From assembly GCF_018603435.1 (NCBI RefSeq), contig NZ_CP075682.1, positions 3,906,001-3,970,000 of the forward strand: a stretch of DNA of 64,000 nt. The letters are read 5' to 3'. Of this stretch, positions 28,801 through 37,483 are shown piece by piece. The position numbers and the translations under genes are program-made. The stretch's first letter is position 1. The number at the start of each line of letters is the position of its first letter. The stretch comes from Chryseobacterium sp. ZHDP1 (GTDB lineage: Bacteria; Bacteroidota; Bacteroidia; Flavobacteriales; Weeksellaceae). A model generated the notes under the pieces. That model was given only the letters and a program-made list of their open reading frames with translations. It was not told where the DNA came from and searched no databases.

Positions 28801-29101
28801 TAAATAGTAAACTTGTCTAAACTTTTTTACCGAAAAAGAGGCAAAAGATTGTAACACTTTAGGGGTCTAAGTTTACTGCTTAAATGGAAAAAAGAACATA
28901 TAAGTTCAAAAGTCTTCAAAGAGAAAAAATCTTCGAAGACGTTTGAAATACTTTAAATAAATCCAATAAAGTCTTTTGTCTTTTTCGCGGTTACATCTAA
29001 AATGAGTTTAGACAAACTTAATTAGAAAATCTTTCAGACCGCAAAAGCTGAAGCATACACTTCAGCCTGAACTTTTTGAAACTTTTTTCAGCTGCCAATA
29101 A

Positions 29102-29419
29102 TCAGCCGGTGATGTTTAGAGACTGAATAAGTTCGTCCTCCAATTTCAAATGATAGGATAAAACAATCGGGCTGCCCGGAAAATTACCGGACACCTCAGC
29201 TTTCAGGATTTCTTCGGTCTCAGAATAGGCTACAGGAGCCATTACAGACTGGTATTTTTCATTGGCTTCTTTTATCCATTCCTGAATTTCTTTTTTTCCC
29301 GTATGTGTTTTTCCTTCGTCAAAAACTACTGCTGTTTCAGAGAAACACTCGGCATAAGCAAGGCTGTCGAAATTATTCTGTGCCTCTACAAGATCTGTTA
29401 TTACTTTTGGTAAATTCAT
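29102..29419 (-). CDS. SnoaL/NTF2-like protein
   Basis: A 105-residue protein of the NTF2-like cone fold: LVEAQNNFDSLAYAECFSETAVVFDEGKTHTGKKEIQEWI is the standard N-terminal pattern (helix, then a GxxxI helix). Such small proteins act as isomerase, hydratase or ligand-binding units. It lies 20 bp downstream of the SDR gene and is probably co-transcribed. The substrate is unknown. Confidence 0.75.
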   Translation of the reverse strand: MNLPKVITDLVEAQNNFDSLAYAECFSETAVVFDEGKTHTGKKEIQEWIKEANEKYQSVMAPVAYSETEEILKAEVSGNFPGSPIVLSYHLKLEDELIQSLNITG

Positions 29420-29439
29420 TGTATTATTTTTTTAGATGA

Positions 29440-30231
29440 TTAAACTGTAGGTATCGTACCGCCATCGATTACAAATTCGGTTCCTGTTAAATAACGGGCT
29501 CTTGGTGATACCAGAAAACCCACCAGTTCTGCCACTTCTTTCGGTTCGGCAGGTCTTCCGAAAGGAATGCCGCCAAAGGCATCCATTACGCTTTGCTGTG
29601 CTTCCTCTACAGTACTGTTTGAGTTTCTTGCAATTTCACCCAGCCATGCTTCCGATGCTGTTGTATTGATCCAGCCCGGAGAAACCGTCAGTACACGAAC
29701 ACCTTTAGGAGTCACTTCGTTTGATAAACTTTTACTGTAGTTTCTCAATCCTGCTTTTGCAGCTGCGTAAGGCAAAGTGGAATCATAAAGCGGCAGTTTA
29801 CCCTGAATGGATGCGATGTGGATAATAACACCGCTTTTTCTCTCGATCATCTGCGGTAAAAATCCTCTGTCCAGACGTACAGGAGCAAAGAGATTGGCCT
29901 GAAAAGTAGACTCCCAGTCTTCGTCGGATAATGCGGCAAAACCGCCTGCCGGTGTAGATGAACCGCCAAGGTTGTTAATAAGAATATCCAGCTTTCCGTA
30001 AGCTGAAAGCACTTCCGTGATTACTTTCTGTATCCCTTCCGGTTTGCTTAAATCTGAAGGAATGAAATGCAGATGGCTGTTTTCTTCCTCCGGTGCATTT
30101 CTTGCGGTGATGATAACCGTTGCACCTGCCTGCAAAAGTCTTTCTGCAATAGCTTTTCCGGCTCCTTTTGTGCCTCCCGTTACCAATGCAGTCCTGCCGG
30201 ATAACTCGTTGTTGAAATTAAATTGTTCCAT
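29440..30231 (-). CDS. Classical SDR oxidoreductase
   Basis: A 263-residue protein starting MEQFNFNN at 30231; an in-frame ATG at 30255 would add eight residues but lacks support. NAD(P) motif TGGTKGAGKAIA (about residues 15-26), NNLGG near 88, catalytic Ser in IHIASIQG and Tyr-Lys in YAAAKAG, ending in the usual FVIDGGT. All SDR catalytic residues are present. It is divergently transcribed from the HxlR-family regulator, which probably controls it, as is common for SDR/HxlR pairs that respond to aldehydes or quinones. Confidence 0.9.
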   Translation of the reverse strand: MEQFNFNNELSGRTALVTGGTKGAGKAIAERLLQAGATVIITARNAPEEENSHLHFIPSDLSKPEGIQKVITEVLSAYGKLDILINNLGGSSTPAGGFAALSDEDWESTFQANLFAPVRLDRGFLPQMIERKSGVIIHIASIQGKLPLYDSTLPYAAAKAGLRNYSKSLSNEVTPKGVRVLTVSPGWINTTASEAWLGEIARNSNSTVEEAQQSVMDAFGGIPFGRPAEPKEVAELVGFLVSPRARYLTGTEFVIDGGTIPTV

Positions 30232-30302
30232 TTTTAAGAATGATTTATAGGACAAAATTGAGGGATAAAAACAGTTTGTACAAGTACGGAAAACCGATTC
30301 AT

Positions 30303-30325
30303 ATAGGGATAAATTTTTCCCCTAT
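30303..30325. promoter_or_regulatory. Candidate HxlR operator
   Basis: An inverted repeat ATAGGG-N11-CCCTAT in the intergenic region between the divergent SDR and HxlR genes, just upstream of the HxlR promoter. The position suggests binding by the HxlR dimer. This is inferred. Confidence 0.5.
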
Positions 30326-30347
30326 TGTATGTTTTGGTACATTCATC

Positions 30348-30355
30348 TAAATTTG
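30348..30355 (+). promoter_or_regulatory. Promoter -7 element TAAATTTG, near-leaderless
   Basis: An exact TAnnTTTG match ending only 4 bp before the ATG at 30360. A TTG at 30325-30327 lies about 20 bp upstream. Transcription would start at or within a few bases of the start codon. Confidence 0.55.
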
Positions 30356-30359
30356 TTAT

Positions 30360-30728
30360 ATGAGAGAAAGAAAAATTCCACTGAATCTTAATTGCGGTCT
30401 GGATCTGATCGGCGAAGTGCTTTACGGGAAATGGAAAATCCGTTTGCTGTGGTTCATTAACGAAGGTTATAAGCGCCCAAGCGAACTGCAGCGTAAAATT
30501 CCCGATGCTTCCAGAAGAGTTCTGAATATTCAGCTGAAAGAGCTGGAAGATCATGAGTTGGTTTCCAAAATGATCTATCCGGTTGTTCCTCCAAAGGTTG
30601 AATATTCACTTACAGAATTCGGGAAGACTTTAATTCCGGTAATTGCAGCTTTGGGCAATTGGGCAGATACACATGAAGAACACCTGCGAAACGTTATAAA
30701 AAAGACGGAATTACTGATTGATGAATAG
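30360..30728 (+). CDS. HxlR-family winged-helix regulator
   Basis: A 122-residue protein with the HxlR signature: a conserved Cys in NLNCGLDLIGEVLYGKWKIRLLWFI, then RPSELQRKIPDASRRVLNIQLKELEDHELV and the wing PPKVEYSLTEFG. The conserved N-terminal Cys (about residue 11) is the redox or electrophile sensor in several family members. It is probably autoregulated and controls the divergent SDR gene. Confidence 0.9.
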   Translation: MRERKIPLNLNCGLDLIGEVLYGKWKIRLLWFINEGYKRPSELQRKIPDASRRVLNIQLKELEDHELVSKMIYPVVPPKVEYSLTEFGKTLIPVIAALGNWADTHEEHLRNVIKKTELLIDE

Positions 30729-30779
30729 TCCCTTTATTTTTTACGAAAGAACGGTTATTTAGGAAAATCATATCATTTT

Positions 30780-31808
30780 TTACTTCCTCTTCGAAGATTT
30801 CCTGATATGAAGCTGAGGAGCCAGTACCACTTTTTTCTCGATGGAAACACCAAAGCTGTTTTCCTTTACACTTTCGATAAAAACCTGTCCTGCCATTTTC
30901 CCCATCATGACCGGAGTCTGGTCTACAGAACTGATCGGAAGCTCCATAAACTGGGTGAAAGGCTCATTCGAAAAACCAATAACGGCAACTTCCTGAGGAA
31001 TTTTGATGTTCCGTTTTTTAAGTTCCTGACAGGCTCCCAACGCAGCAAAATCACTGGACGAAAAAATGGCATCGGGAACAGATTTTCTGTCCCATAGTTT
31101 TTTTATAGCATCAATTCCTGCATCCACAGAACTTTCCGTAATCACGATATTTTCTTCCTTCACCTTAAAATCATGATCCGTAAGAGCCTGTTTGTAGCCG
31201 TTCAGACGATTCTGGTAAATTTCAAGATTCAGGTCGCCGGCGAAATGGCAGATATTTTTATAGCCCTCTTTTATAAGATGTTCTGTCGCAAGATACCCGC
31301 CGCGATAATCGTCAATTGTTACAGTGCTGATTCCTGAAATGTCTTTTTTACGGTCGAAAAAGATAATCGGTGTATTGGAAGTATCCAGAATACTTTGGAT
31401 ATGTTCTGTATTTACCGTGGTTTTGGAAACCGAGATGAAAATTCCGTCCACCTGTGCATTCAGCAGCGTATTAAGCTGTCTTTTCTCGATGTTAACATCC
31501 TCATGACTTTGGCAGATGATGACATGATATCCGAAAGGGGAAAGTTCTTCCTCAATTCCGCGGATCACGGAAGAGAAAAAATTGGTATTTACGAAAGGTA
31601 CGATGATTCCTACATTCTTCGTTTCACCACTTTTTAAGGCTTTGGCAAGATTGTTCTGCTTATAGTTCATCTCTTTGGCAGTTTTTCTTACCAGTTCCTT
31701 CGTTGCCTCACTTATTCTCGGATGATCGTTCAATGCTCTGGAAACCGTTGCCACACTTACATTTAGCTTCTTCGAAATATCGTATATCGTGGCATTTTTT
31801 TTATTCAT
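30780..31808 (-). CDS. LacI-family transcriptional regulator
   Basis: A 342-residue protein. It starts MNKKNATIYDISKKLNVSVATVSRALNDH at 31808, the canonical LacI HTH with hinge helix LAKALKSGETKNVGIIVP. The periplasmic-binding-like effector domain follows (FDRKK, TIDDYRGGYLATEHL, IFSSSDFAALGACQ), ending in FIESV and IRKSS. Upstream in-frame Met residues are ignored because the HTH begins here. The target sugar operon is not in the window. Confidence 0.9.
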   Translation of the reverse strand: MNKKNATIYDISKKLNVSVATVSRALNDHPRISEATKELVRKTAKEMNYKQNNLAKALKSGETKNVGIIVPFVNTNFFSSVIRGIEEELSPFGYHVIICQSHEDVNIEKRQLNTLLNAQVDGIFISVSKTTVNTEHIQSILDTSNTPIIFFDRKKDISGISTVTIDDYRGGYLATEHLIKEGYKNICHFAGDLNLEIYQNRLNGYKQALTDHDFKVKEENIVITESSVDAGIDAIKKLWDRKSVPDAIFSSSDFAALGACQELKKRNIKIPQEVAVIGFSNEPFTQFMELPISSVDQTPVMMGKMAGQVFIESVKENSFGVSIEKKVVLAPQLHIRKSSKRK

Positions 31809-32146
31809 AAAAACTTTTTTCAGGATAATCGTGTATTTCAAAACGAAATACCTTATTGAGGTAAATTTAATCAAATTATGCAGATTAGAAAGCAATTGTA
31901 ATGATATTATAACGAAGAACTGTCATTTTAAAAAAGAGGTCTGCTTAAATGGCTGATTTTATTTGTATTAAAAAGCAGTGCGCTTAAGTTGAAAAGAGTA
32001 GATTTGCATAAAATAAAACGTATTTCCGCTATTGTTCGGTTTAGTTTTCTTAAGATTTTTTTGTAACAACAACAAGTATAAATAATTTCAGCTTTGTATT
32101 GTTAATTGAGACAGTTTTGTAATTTGTAAAAAATATTCTTATAACC

Positions 32147-33136
32147 ATGAATTTGCAAAGGAAAATATCATATACTGTTCTCATTTTATTATTCTTTTCG
32201 GGAAGCCTTTTCTCGCAGAATTCAATTTCTGAATTTAAAGATAAAATAGATCTTTACCTGCTGGATAATTTCGTTTGGATGACTGATAATGATACGGTTT
32301 TTGTCAGTAATTTATATGATTATTCTGGTGACAGTTCCCGTGAATTTTATTTTTATAATAGTAAAACCAGGCAAAAAATATTTCCCTACGGATTTGAAAT
32401 GGCTTATCCTTTTGTCGGAAAAACTGCCGTTGTAAAGTATAAAAACCGATGGGGATTGATTGATCGGAGCGGAAGATTTATTTTTTACTCTTTATCTTCC
32501 TATCCGGTTAAATTGACTTCTTATGAAAAATATGCAGTATTTGATGAGGTCACCAGATATGATGTAAGAAACGGAATTTTCCGGGAATCTTCTATTTACT
32601 GCGGAGAGCCCGCAACGCCCGATTATTTTATATCAAAAAGCCCAAACGGGAAATATAACTTGATTGAGGTAAATAAAGGACCGGTTTTTAAAACAGATGT
32701 AGATTCTATTATTTCTAAAAAGGATTTGATATATAAAAGTACAAATCAGGACTTACTGATTTTAAAAAAGAAAAATAAATATGGTCTTTATCTGCCTGAT
32801 GGGACTGAGATTCTTAAAATAAAATTTGAACACGCAAAATTTATAGGAAATTATGTCATGTTATACGAAAACAGTAAGTGGAATTATTATACCTATGAAA
32901 ATAATAAACTCAACTTAATTCTTTCAACACCACTCGAATGTATTACTCCTGCTTATCAGGCTAAAATTATTGGAGTATTTAAAAAAGACAACAAATACAA
33001 TCTGTTAAAAACCAATGGTGAAACTTTACCGGAAAGTTTTGATTATATAAGCGACACGGCAACTTACGGAGTAAAAGAAAATGTTCTTGTTATCTTCGAT
33101 TCTGAAGCAAATTATTATAATTACGCTGAAAAATAA
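32147..33136 (+). CDS. Secreted WG-repeat protein
   Basis: A 329-residue protein with a signal peptide (hydrophobic core about residues 8-22, ending LFSQ). It contains WG-like repeats: VKYKNRWGLIDRSGRFIFY near residue 95, KKNKYGLYLPDGTEIL near residue 205 and EFYFYNSKTRQKIFPY. WG repeats form beta-rich solenoids, often on the surface or in the periplasm. The DUF434 gene starts 15 bp after its stop, which is probably coincidental read-through and not functional linkage. Confidence 0.65.
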   Translation: MNLQRKISYTVLILLFFSGSLFSQNSISEFKDKIDLYLLDNFVWMTDNDTVFVSNLYDYSGDSSREFYFYNSKTRQKIFPYGFEMAYPFVGKTAVVKYKNRWGLIDRSGRFIFYSLSSYPVKLTSYEKYAVFDEVTRYDVRNGIFRESSIYCGEPATPDYFISKSPNGKYNLIEVNKGPVFKTDVDSIISKKDLIYKSTNQDLLILKKKNKYGLYLPDGTEILKIKFEHAKFIGNYVMLYENSKWNYYTYENNKLNLILSTPLECITPAYQAKIIGVFKKDNKYNLLKTNGETLPESFDYISDTATYGVKENVLVIFDSEANYYNYAEK

Positions 33137-33151
33137 CTTTTAGATCTAAAC

Positions 33152-33865
33152 ATGAACAACAGAAATCGGGGAAAAAATACGGGCGACGATACCTTATTCG
33201 GTTCCGCAAAACAGCTTGAGAAAATGAAATCGGCAGTGCAGGATATGCAGTATTTATTAAGCCGGAATTATGCTGAAAAAGCTTCGTCGGAACTGGCGGG
33301 AAATCATTACCGCCTTAAAACAAGACAGATTCAGGCAGTTCGAGGCGCTTCCGCTTCAGAAACTCAGCTTCAGAACAGAAAATCTAAACAGCTGGAAATT
33401 TCTGAATTAAAAGCCAAAACAATATATCTCGATGGTTTCAATGTCCTGATTTTACTGGAAAGTCTTCTTTCCGGAGCTTATATTTTTGAAGGAACAGATG
33501 GCTGTTTCCGCGATCTTTCCGGTGTTTTCGGAACCTATAAAAGAGTAAATCAGACGCAGGAAGCCATTGAACTTGTTGCTTCATTTTTTCATAAATCTCA
33601 TGCAGAAAAGCTGATCTGGATTTTCGACAAACCAGTGTCAAACAGCGGAAGAATCAAGCAGATCATTCTGGATTTTGCCATTGAAAATAACCTCAACTGG
33701 AACGTTGAACTGGAATTTAATCCCGATAAATTTTTAGCAGAAAATGCTGAAATTGTGATTTCTTCAGATGCATGGATTCTGGATCACTGCAAAAACTGGT
33801 TCAATCTCATCGAATATTTAATTCAGGAAGCAAACCTTTCGGCTAATGTTATTAAAATGTGTTGA
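33152..33865 (+). CDS. DUF434/DUF5616 protein, likely RNA-repair-associated nuclease
   Basis: A 237-residue protein. The N-terminal region MKSAVQDMQYLLSRNYAEKASSELAGNHYRL matches DUF434. After a linker comes LDGFNVLILLESLLSG, then DGCFRDLSGVFGTYKRV and IWIFDKPVSNSG, the DUF5616 domain with PIN-like acidic residues. The family recurs in bacterial RNA-repair gene clusters together with RNA ligases and tRNA-related genes. It marks the left end of the RNA-processing locus here. A nuclease role is inferred. Confidence 0.75.
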   Translation: MNNRNRGKNTGDDTLFGSAKQLEKMKSAVQDMQYLLSRNYAEKASSELAGNHYRLKTRQIQAVRGASASETQLQNRKSKQLEISELKAKTIYLDGFNVLILLESLLSGAYIFEGTDGCFRDLSGVFGTYKRVNQTQEAIELVASFFHKSHAEKLIWIFDKPVSNSGRIKQIILDFAIENNLNWNVELEFNPDKFLAENAEIVISSDAWILDHCKNWFNLIEYLIQEANLSANVIKMC

Positions 33866-33879
33866 TTTAAACACAAATG

Positions 33880-34380
33880 CTATATAAAACACAAATGGAA
33901 CAAATATTAACACTAAAAACATAAATAATTTATTGTGATATTTGTGAAAAACATTAGTGTTATTCGTGTTTAAGTAAACACAAATTGCACAAATAAAAAC
34001 ACTAAAAATCACAAATAATTTATTGTGCTATTTGCGAAAACATTAGTGTTTGAGTAAACACAAATTGCACAAATATTAACACTACAAAGCACAAATAATT
34101 TATTGTGATATTTGCGGATACATTAGTATTATTCGAGTTTAAGTAAACACAAATTGCACAAATAAAAACACTAAAAATCACAAATAATTTATTGTGCTAT
34201 TTGCGAAAACATTAGTGTTTGAGTAAACACAAATTGCACAAATATTAACACTACAAAGCACGAATAATTTATTGTGATATTTGTGAAAAATATTAGTGTT
34301 ATTCGTGTTTGGGTAAACATAAATTGCATAAATAAATTATTTGTGATATTTGTGAGAAACATCCGTGTTATTAGTGTTTA
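33880..34380. repeat. Tandem hairpin-forming repeats of about 82-93 bp
   Basis: Roughly five tandem units, each starting near GTAAACACAAATTGCAC and containing AATAATTTATTGTG and ACATTAGTGTTT. Each can fold on itself because CACAAAT and ATTTGTG segments alternate. Units come in two alternating variants, so a longer 170-bp period is also present. No gene is seen in 33866-34392. Confidence 0.75.
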
Positions 34381-34392
34381 AAATTAGAAACC

Positions 34393-35058
34393 ATGCAATC
34401 ATTTCAAAAATATACATCATTATTTTCTGCGGAATGGAAAGAAAAATATCACGCCATTCTAGCCGAAGAACATCTTGAAAATTTACAGAAAAACATTCAG
34501 AAATTTAAAAATCAGGTTTTAGATTGGGATCTGCCGTATTTTAATGAAGAAATTAAAATCGACCGTGATGAAAGTTTTAAATTATTCATCTCTGTTTTTG
34601 AATCTGAAAATCCTGATGACGTTAAAGCAAAACAATTGCAAGAAATTCCTTTCGAACATTGGCTGAATATTTTAGGACAACGGTTGACTTCGGCAAGTCT
34701 TCGTGATGAAAACGCAATTCCGCCTTTAAGAAATTTACTGATCGAAGCCTGTGAAAAACCTTTCAACAGCGAAATTACCATCGCACAGCGAGCGTGGGAA
34801 AAACACGTCGGTCGGCTGAATGATGATTTCTGGGGCGAAGTAAAAGGAAATAATCAGCAGAAGCAGCAAAAAGTGATGGAGAAAATCAATTACATTCTCG
34901 ACCACACCACATGGTGGAATGTTTTCTTTCATTATAAACACGAACTGGTTTTTGAAGTCAGAGAAAAAGAAGGTCACGGAATCCGATGGAGCCACGGCGG
35001 AAAACATTTGATCGGCTTTCTGGAGTTTTTTATTAATGATGAAAACTCTTTACAATAA
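34393..35058 (+). CDS. Uncharacterised protein of the RNA-repair locus
   Basis: A 221-residue, mainly helical protein. The C-terminus contains YILDHTTWWNVFFHYKHELVFEVREKEGHGIRWSHGGKHLIGFLEF, with several conserved-looking Trp, His and Gly residues that could form an active site. It has no signal peptide. It sits between DUF434 and the zinc-ribbon SDR on the same strand. I do not recognise the family. Confidence 0.5.
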   Translation: MQSFQKYTSLFSAEWKEKYHAILAEEHLENLQKNIQKFKNQVLDWDLPYFNEEIKIDRDESFKLFISVFESENPDDVKAKQLQEIPFEHWLNILGQRLTSASLRDENAIPPLRNLLIEACEKPFNSEITIAQRAWEKHVGRLNDDFWGEVKGNNQQKQQKVMEKINYILDHTTWWNVFFHYKHELVFEVREKEGHGIRWSHGGKHLIGFLEFFINDENSLQ

Positions 35059-35183
35059 GTTTTTGAATCATTTAATATGTCATTAAGTCTCTTACTATAA
35101 ACCTTAAAATCAAAATGATTTAATCTTAACTGAACATATCTATTTAGAATTGAATATCCGTTATTTAGCATACTTGAATTTTA

Positions 35184-35261
35184 ACCACGAAGAACACCAA
35201 AGGTTTCACAAGGAACACAATAGTTGTGAGCTTTGTGGATAACCTTAGTGTACGTTGTGGT
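35184..35261. repeat. Imperfect palindrome in a 354-bp gap
   Basis: ACCACGAAGAACACCAAAGG at 35184 pairs imperfectly with CCTTAGTGTACGTTGTGGT ending at 35261. The rest of 35059-35412 shows no gene. Confidence 0.5.
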
Positions 35262-35412
35262 AAAAAAATAATGATTACAGCAAACAACATTTAGTTATAG
35301 CATATTACGGATAATCAGAATTTAAAAAAACTTAATGTTTTAAAAATTTTTATCTCTACGTAAAAACATTGCGCATTACGCAGATAATTTTGTAAGCGTA
35401 AAATAAAAAGCA

Positions 35413-36777
35413 ATGGATTTTTCTAACCAAAACTTTACGCAAAACGAATGGGAATCATGTCTCAAGGTATTAAAAGCCCTGAAAGATGAGCCATTTCTAA
35501 ATCCGGACAATCAAACTTTTTCTGGGTTGATCACGAAAATTCATAAGAACGCCAAAAAGCAAAACCGTCTGGAAAGTTATTCTCAGATGAAAACGCACGA
35601 TCTTGAAATTAATTCAGAATCGGTACTGATGAAAAAAGCTTTGGCGGGAGTTTCTGCTTTTTATGATGATGAAAAAAATGATACCCAACTCACCAGATTA
35701 CAGATTCCCAAAAACTGCTACTGCTGTAACCAGAGTTATCAGTACGCCCATTCCTTTTACACCAGATTATGCCCAAAATGTGCGGATGAAAATTATGAAA
35801 AACGTTTTCTTTCGGCAGATTTAACGGGACGGAATGTCATCTTAACCGGAGGACGTGTAAAGGTAGGTTTCGCAACCGCTTTAAAGCTCCTGAGAAATGG
35901 TGCCAATTTGGTTTTGACGACCCGTTTTCCGGCTTTGGCACTGGAAACTTTGCAGCAGGAAGCAGATTATGAAGAATGGAAAGACAGACTTTGGGTGTAT
36001 GGTCTCGATCTGAGAAATTTGAAGGCAATTCAGGAATTTATAGATTTTTATCAGTCGAAATTTGAAACGCTCGATATTCTCATCAATAATGCGGCACAGA
36101 CGATTAAATATCCCGATCAGTATTACCTTCCGATCATCAGACGTGAAAACGAAATGCTCGTTGAGTTTAAAAACAATCATAAATTGATTCCGAACGCAAC
36201 CCCCATTTCCGCAGAGGTCGGTAAACTGGAATATGCGCAGAATGAAGAAACAAATGTCGCTTTAACGCGTTTCGGACAACCGGTGGATAATCGGGATAAA
36301 ACAAGCTGGAATTCCACACTGGAAGAAATTTCGATGTACGAATTGGTTGAGGTGAATTTAATCAATCACATGGCGCCGTATTTCCTGATCAAAGAATTAA
36401 AACCTTTAATGAAGGCTTCTTCTTTCAAAGAAAAATTCATCGTTAATGTAACATCTTCAGAAGGTATTTTCAGCTATAACAACAAAACAATGTTTCATCC
36501 GCATACCAATATGACGAAAGCAGCTTTGAATATGATGACGCTTACTTCTGCTAAAGAATTTGAAAAAGATCAGATTTATATGACGGCAGTAGATGTAGGA
36601 TGGATTTCTACAGGTGCGAAGGAAAGTTTAAGAAAGAAACAGTTTGAGCAGGGATACATTCCGCCATTGGATTCTGTGGACGGAGCCGCGAGAATTCTGC
36701 ATCCGATTGTGGAAGGAATCAACGGAAATTATTTCAGCGGAGTTTTATTGAAAAATTATAAAATTAATGACTGGTAA
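35413..36777 (+). CDS. Zinc-ribbon SDR-like protein lacking the catalytic Tyr
   Basis: A 454-residue protein. It has a helical N-terminal 95 residues, a Cys-rich zinc ribbon (CYCC near 101 and CPKC near 119), then a Rossmann SDR domain with TGGRVKVGFATA near residue 145 and DILINNAAQ near 225. The Ser is present (NVTSSEG), but the YxxxK motif reads TNMTK, so the Tyr is replaced by Thr. Its stop lies 5 bp before the first tRNA-like gene, so the array may be transcribed with it. It may be an NAD-binding or RNA-binding protein and not a dehydrogenase. Confidence 0.7.
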   Translation: MDFSNQNFTQNEWESCLKVLKALKDEPFLNPDNQTFSGLITKIHKNAKKQNRLESYSQMKTHDLEINSESVLMKKALAGVSAFYDDEKNDTQLTRLQIPKNCYCCNQSYQYAHSFYTRLCPKCADENYEKRFLSADLTGRNVILTGGRVKVGFATALKLLRNGANLVLTTRFPALALETLQQEADYEEWKDRLWVYGLDLRNLKAIQEFIDFYQSKFETLDILINNAAQTIKYPDQYYLPIIRRENEMLVEFKNNHKLIPNATPISAEVGKLEYAQNEETNVALTRFGQPVDNRDKTSWNSTLEEISMYELVEVNLINHMAPYFLIKELKPLMKASSFKEKFIVNVTSSEGIFSYNNKTMFHPHTNMTKAALNMMTLTSAKEFEKDQIYMTAVDVGWISTGAKESLRKKQFEQGYIPPLDSVDGAARILHPIVEGINGNYFSGVLLKNYKINDW

Positions 36778-36782
36778 AATAT

Positions 36783-36853
36783 AAAAAGTTAGCTCAGAGG
36801 AAGAGCATCTGGTGACACCCAGAAAGTCACGGGTTCGAATCCTGTACTTTTTA
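36783..36853 (+). tRNA. tRNA-Val(GAC)-like, 6-nt anticodon loop
   Basis: Acceptor AAAAAGT/ACTTTTT, D-stem GCTC/GAGC, anticodon stem TCTGG/CCAGA around a 6-base loop TGACAC, T-arm with GGTTCGAATC. One loop base before the anticodon is missing relative to normal tRNA-Val. Confidence 0.6.
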
Positions 36854-36857
36854 GAAA

Positions 36858-36932
36858 GAAACTCATAGTTATAACTGGAAAAACATTGCATCTACTATGT
36901 AAAGTTACAGGTTCGAGTCCTGTTGAGTTTCC
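36858..36932 (+). tRNA. tRNA-Val(UAC)-like, C33
   Basis: Acceptor GAAACTC/GAGTTTC. Anticodon stem TTGCA/TGTAA with loop TCTACTA, giving UAC with C in place of the universal U33. T-arm ACAGG-TTCGAGT-CCTGT. D-arm poorly formed. Starts 5 bp after the previous unit. Confidence 0.5.
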
Positions 36933-36937
36933 AAATA

Positions 36938-37012
36938 GAAAGCGTGAGTTCAGCAGGAAGAATACCGCCATGTCGCGGCGGAGGTCGTGGGTTCGAGTCC
37001 CACACGCTTTCC
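36938..37012 (+). tRNA. tRNA-Asp(GUC)-like
   Basis: Acceptor GAAAGCG/CGCTTTC, anticodon stem CCGCC/GGCGG with loop ATGTCGC (GUC, U33 present), T-arm GTGGG-TTCGAGT-CCCAC. D-loop ends GGAA. Confidence 0.65.
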
Positions 37013-37017
37013 AAAAC

Positions 37018-37091
37018 GGAGATAATAGTTTAATCGGAAAAATTTATTCCCTGCACGGAATGGATGCAGGTTCAAATCCTGCTTATCTCCC
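37018..37091 (+). tRNA. tRNA-Cys(GCA)-like, 6-nt anticodon loop
   Basis: Acceptor GGAGATA/TATCTCC. Anticodon stem ATTCC/GGAAT with a 6-base loop CTGCAC. T-arm GCAGG-TTCAAAT-CCTGC. D-arm weak. Confidence 0.55.
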
Positions 37092-37096
37092 CAAAC

Positions 37097-37170
37097 AGAA
37101 ACGGTAGCTCAATGGAAGAGCTCTAACCCTCCAAGTTAGATGTTGCGGGTTCGAATCCCGCACGTTTCTA
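37097..37170 (+). tRNA. tRNA-Gly(UCC)-like
   Basis: Acceptor AGAAACG/CGTTTCT, D-stem GCTC/GAGC, anticodon stem CTAAC/GTTAG with loop CCTCCAA, T-arm GCGGG-TTCGAAT-CCCGC. A good cloverleaf. Confidence 0.75.
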
Positions 37171-37171
37171 A

Positions 37172-37243
37172 GAGCGCATCGTCTAAATGGAAGGACACCG
37201 GCTTATCGTGCCGGAAATTCAGGTTCAAGTCCTGCTGCGCTCC
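37172..37243 (+). tRNA. tRNA-like with unusual anticodon AUC
   Basis: Acceptor GAGCGCA/TGCGCTC, anticodon stem CCGGC/GCCGG with loop TTATCGT, so positions 34-36 read AUC (Asp codon GAU). A34 is very rare outside Arg(ACG). The D-arm GTCT...GGAC resembles Glu-type tRNAs. Begins one base after the Gly unit. Confidence 0.6.
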
Positions 37244-37249
37244 CAAAAT

Positions 37250-37324
37250 GGAGACAATAGTAATAAAAATGGAAAAATACATTCTTCTAAAATGAGTTGC
37301 GGGTTCGAGTCCTGCTTGTCTCCC
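37250..37324 (+). tRNA. tRNA-Arg(UCU)-like, degenerate D-arm
   Basis: Acceptor GGAGACA/TGTCTCC, short anticodon stem CATT/AATG with loop CTTCTAA (UCU), T-arm GCGGG-TTCGAGT-CCTGC. The D-arm has no clear stem. Confidence 0.5.
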
Positions 37325-37330
37325 AAAACG

Positions 37331-37402
37331 GAAATGGTAGCTCAAGGGAAGAGCGCTGACCTTCCAAGTCAGAGGCTGCAGGTTCGAATCCTGCCCATTT
37401 CA
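37331..37402 (+). tRNA. tRNA-Gly(UCC)-like, second copy
   Basis: Acceptor GAAATGG/CCATTTC, D-stem GCTC/GAGC, anticodon stem CTGAC/GTCAG with loop CTTCCAA, T-arm GCAGG-TTCGAAT-CCTGC. A good cloverleaf, distinct in sequence from the 37097 unit. Confidence 0.75.
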
Positions 37403-37406
37403 CAAT

Positions 37407-37477
37407 GAGTACATCGTTCTGATTGGTAAGAACATTGACTTCACTAAAAGTTTGCAGGTTCAATCCTACTATACTCC
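37407..37477 (+). tRNA. Degenerate tRNA-like unit, anticodon unclear
   Basis: Acceptor GAGTACA/TATACTC (one mismatch) and D-stem GTTC/GAAC. The anticodon arm is best drawn as GACTT/AAGTT with a 6-base loop CACTAA. The T-loop is one base short and its stem has a mismatch. Probably not a working tRNA. Confidence 0.4.
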
Positions 37478-37483
37478 TAAAAT

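Noticed and set aside
28368..28803. Open frames of 75 and 90 codons in the repeat region
   Set aside because: They result from the palindromic element and the 21-bp repeat period; there is no promoter, start context or domain.
33880..34380. CRISPR array
   Set aside because: The units are near-identical throughout without unique spacers, and there are no cas genes.
36886..37408. Open frames across the tRNA-like array on both strands
   Set aside because: They are translations of tRNA cloverleaf sequence, with the GGTTCGA T-arm read as repeated GFEP or GSSP-type peptides.
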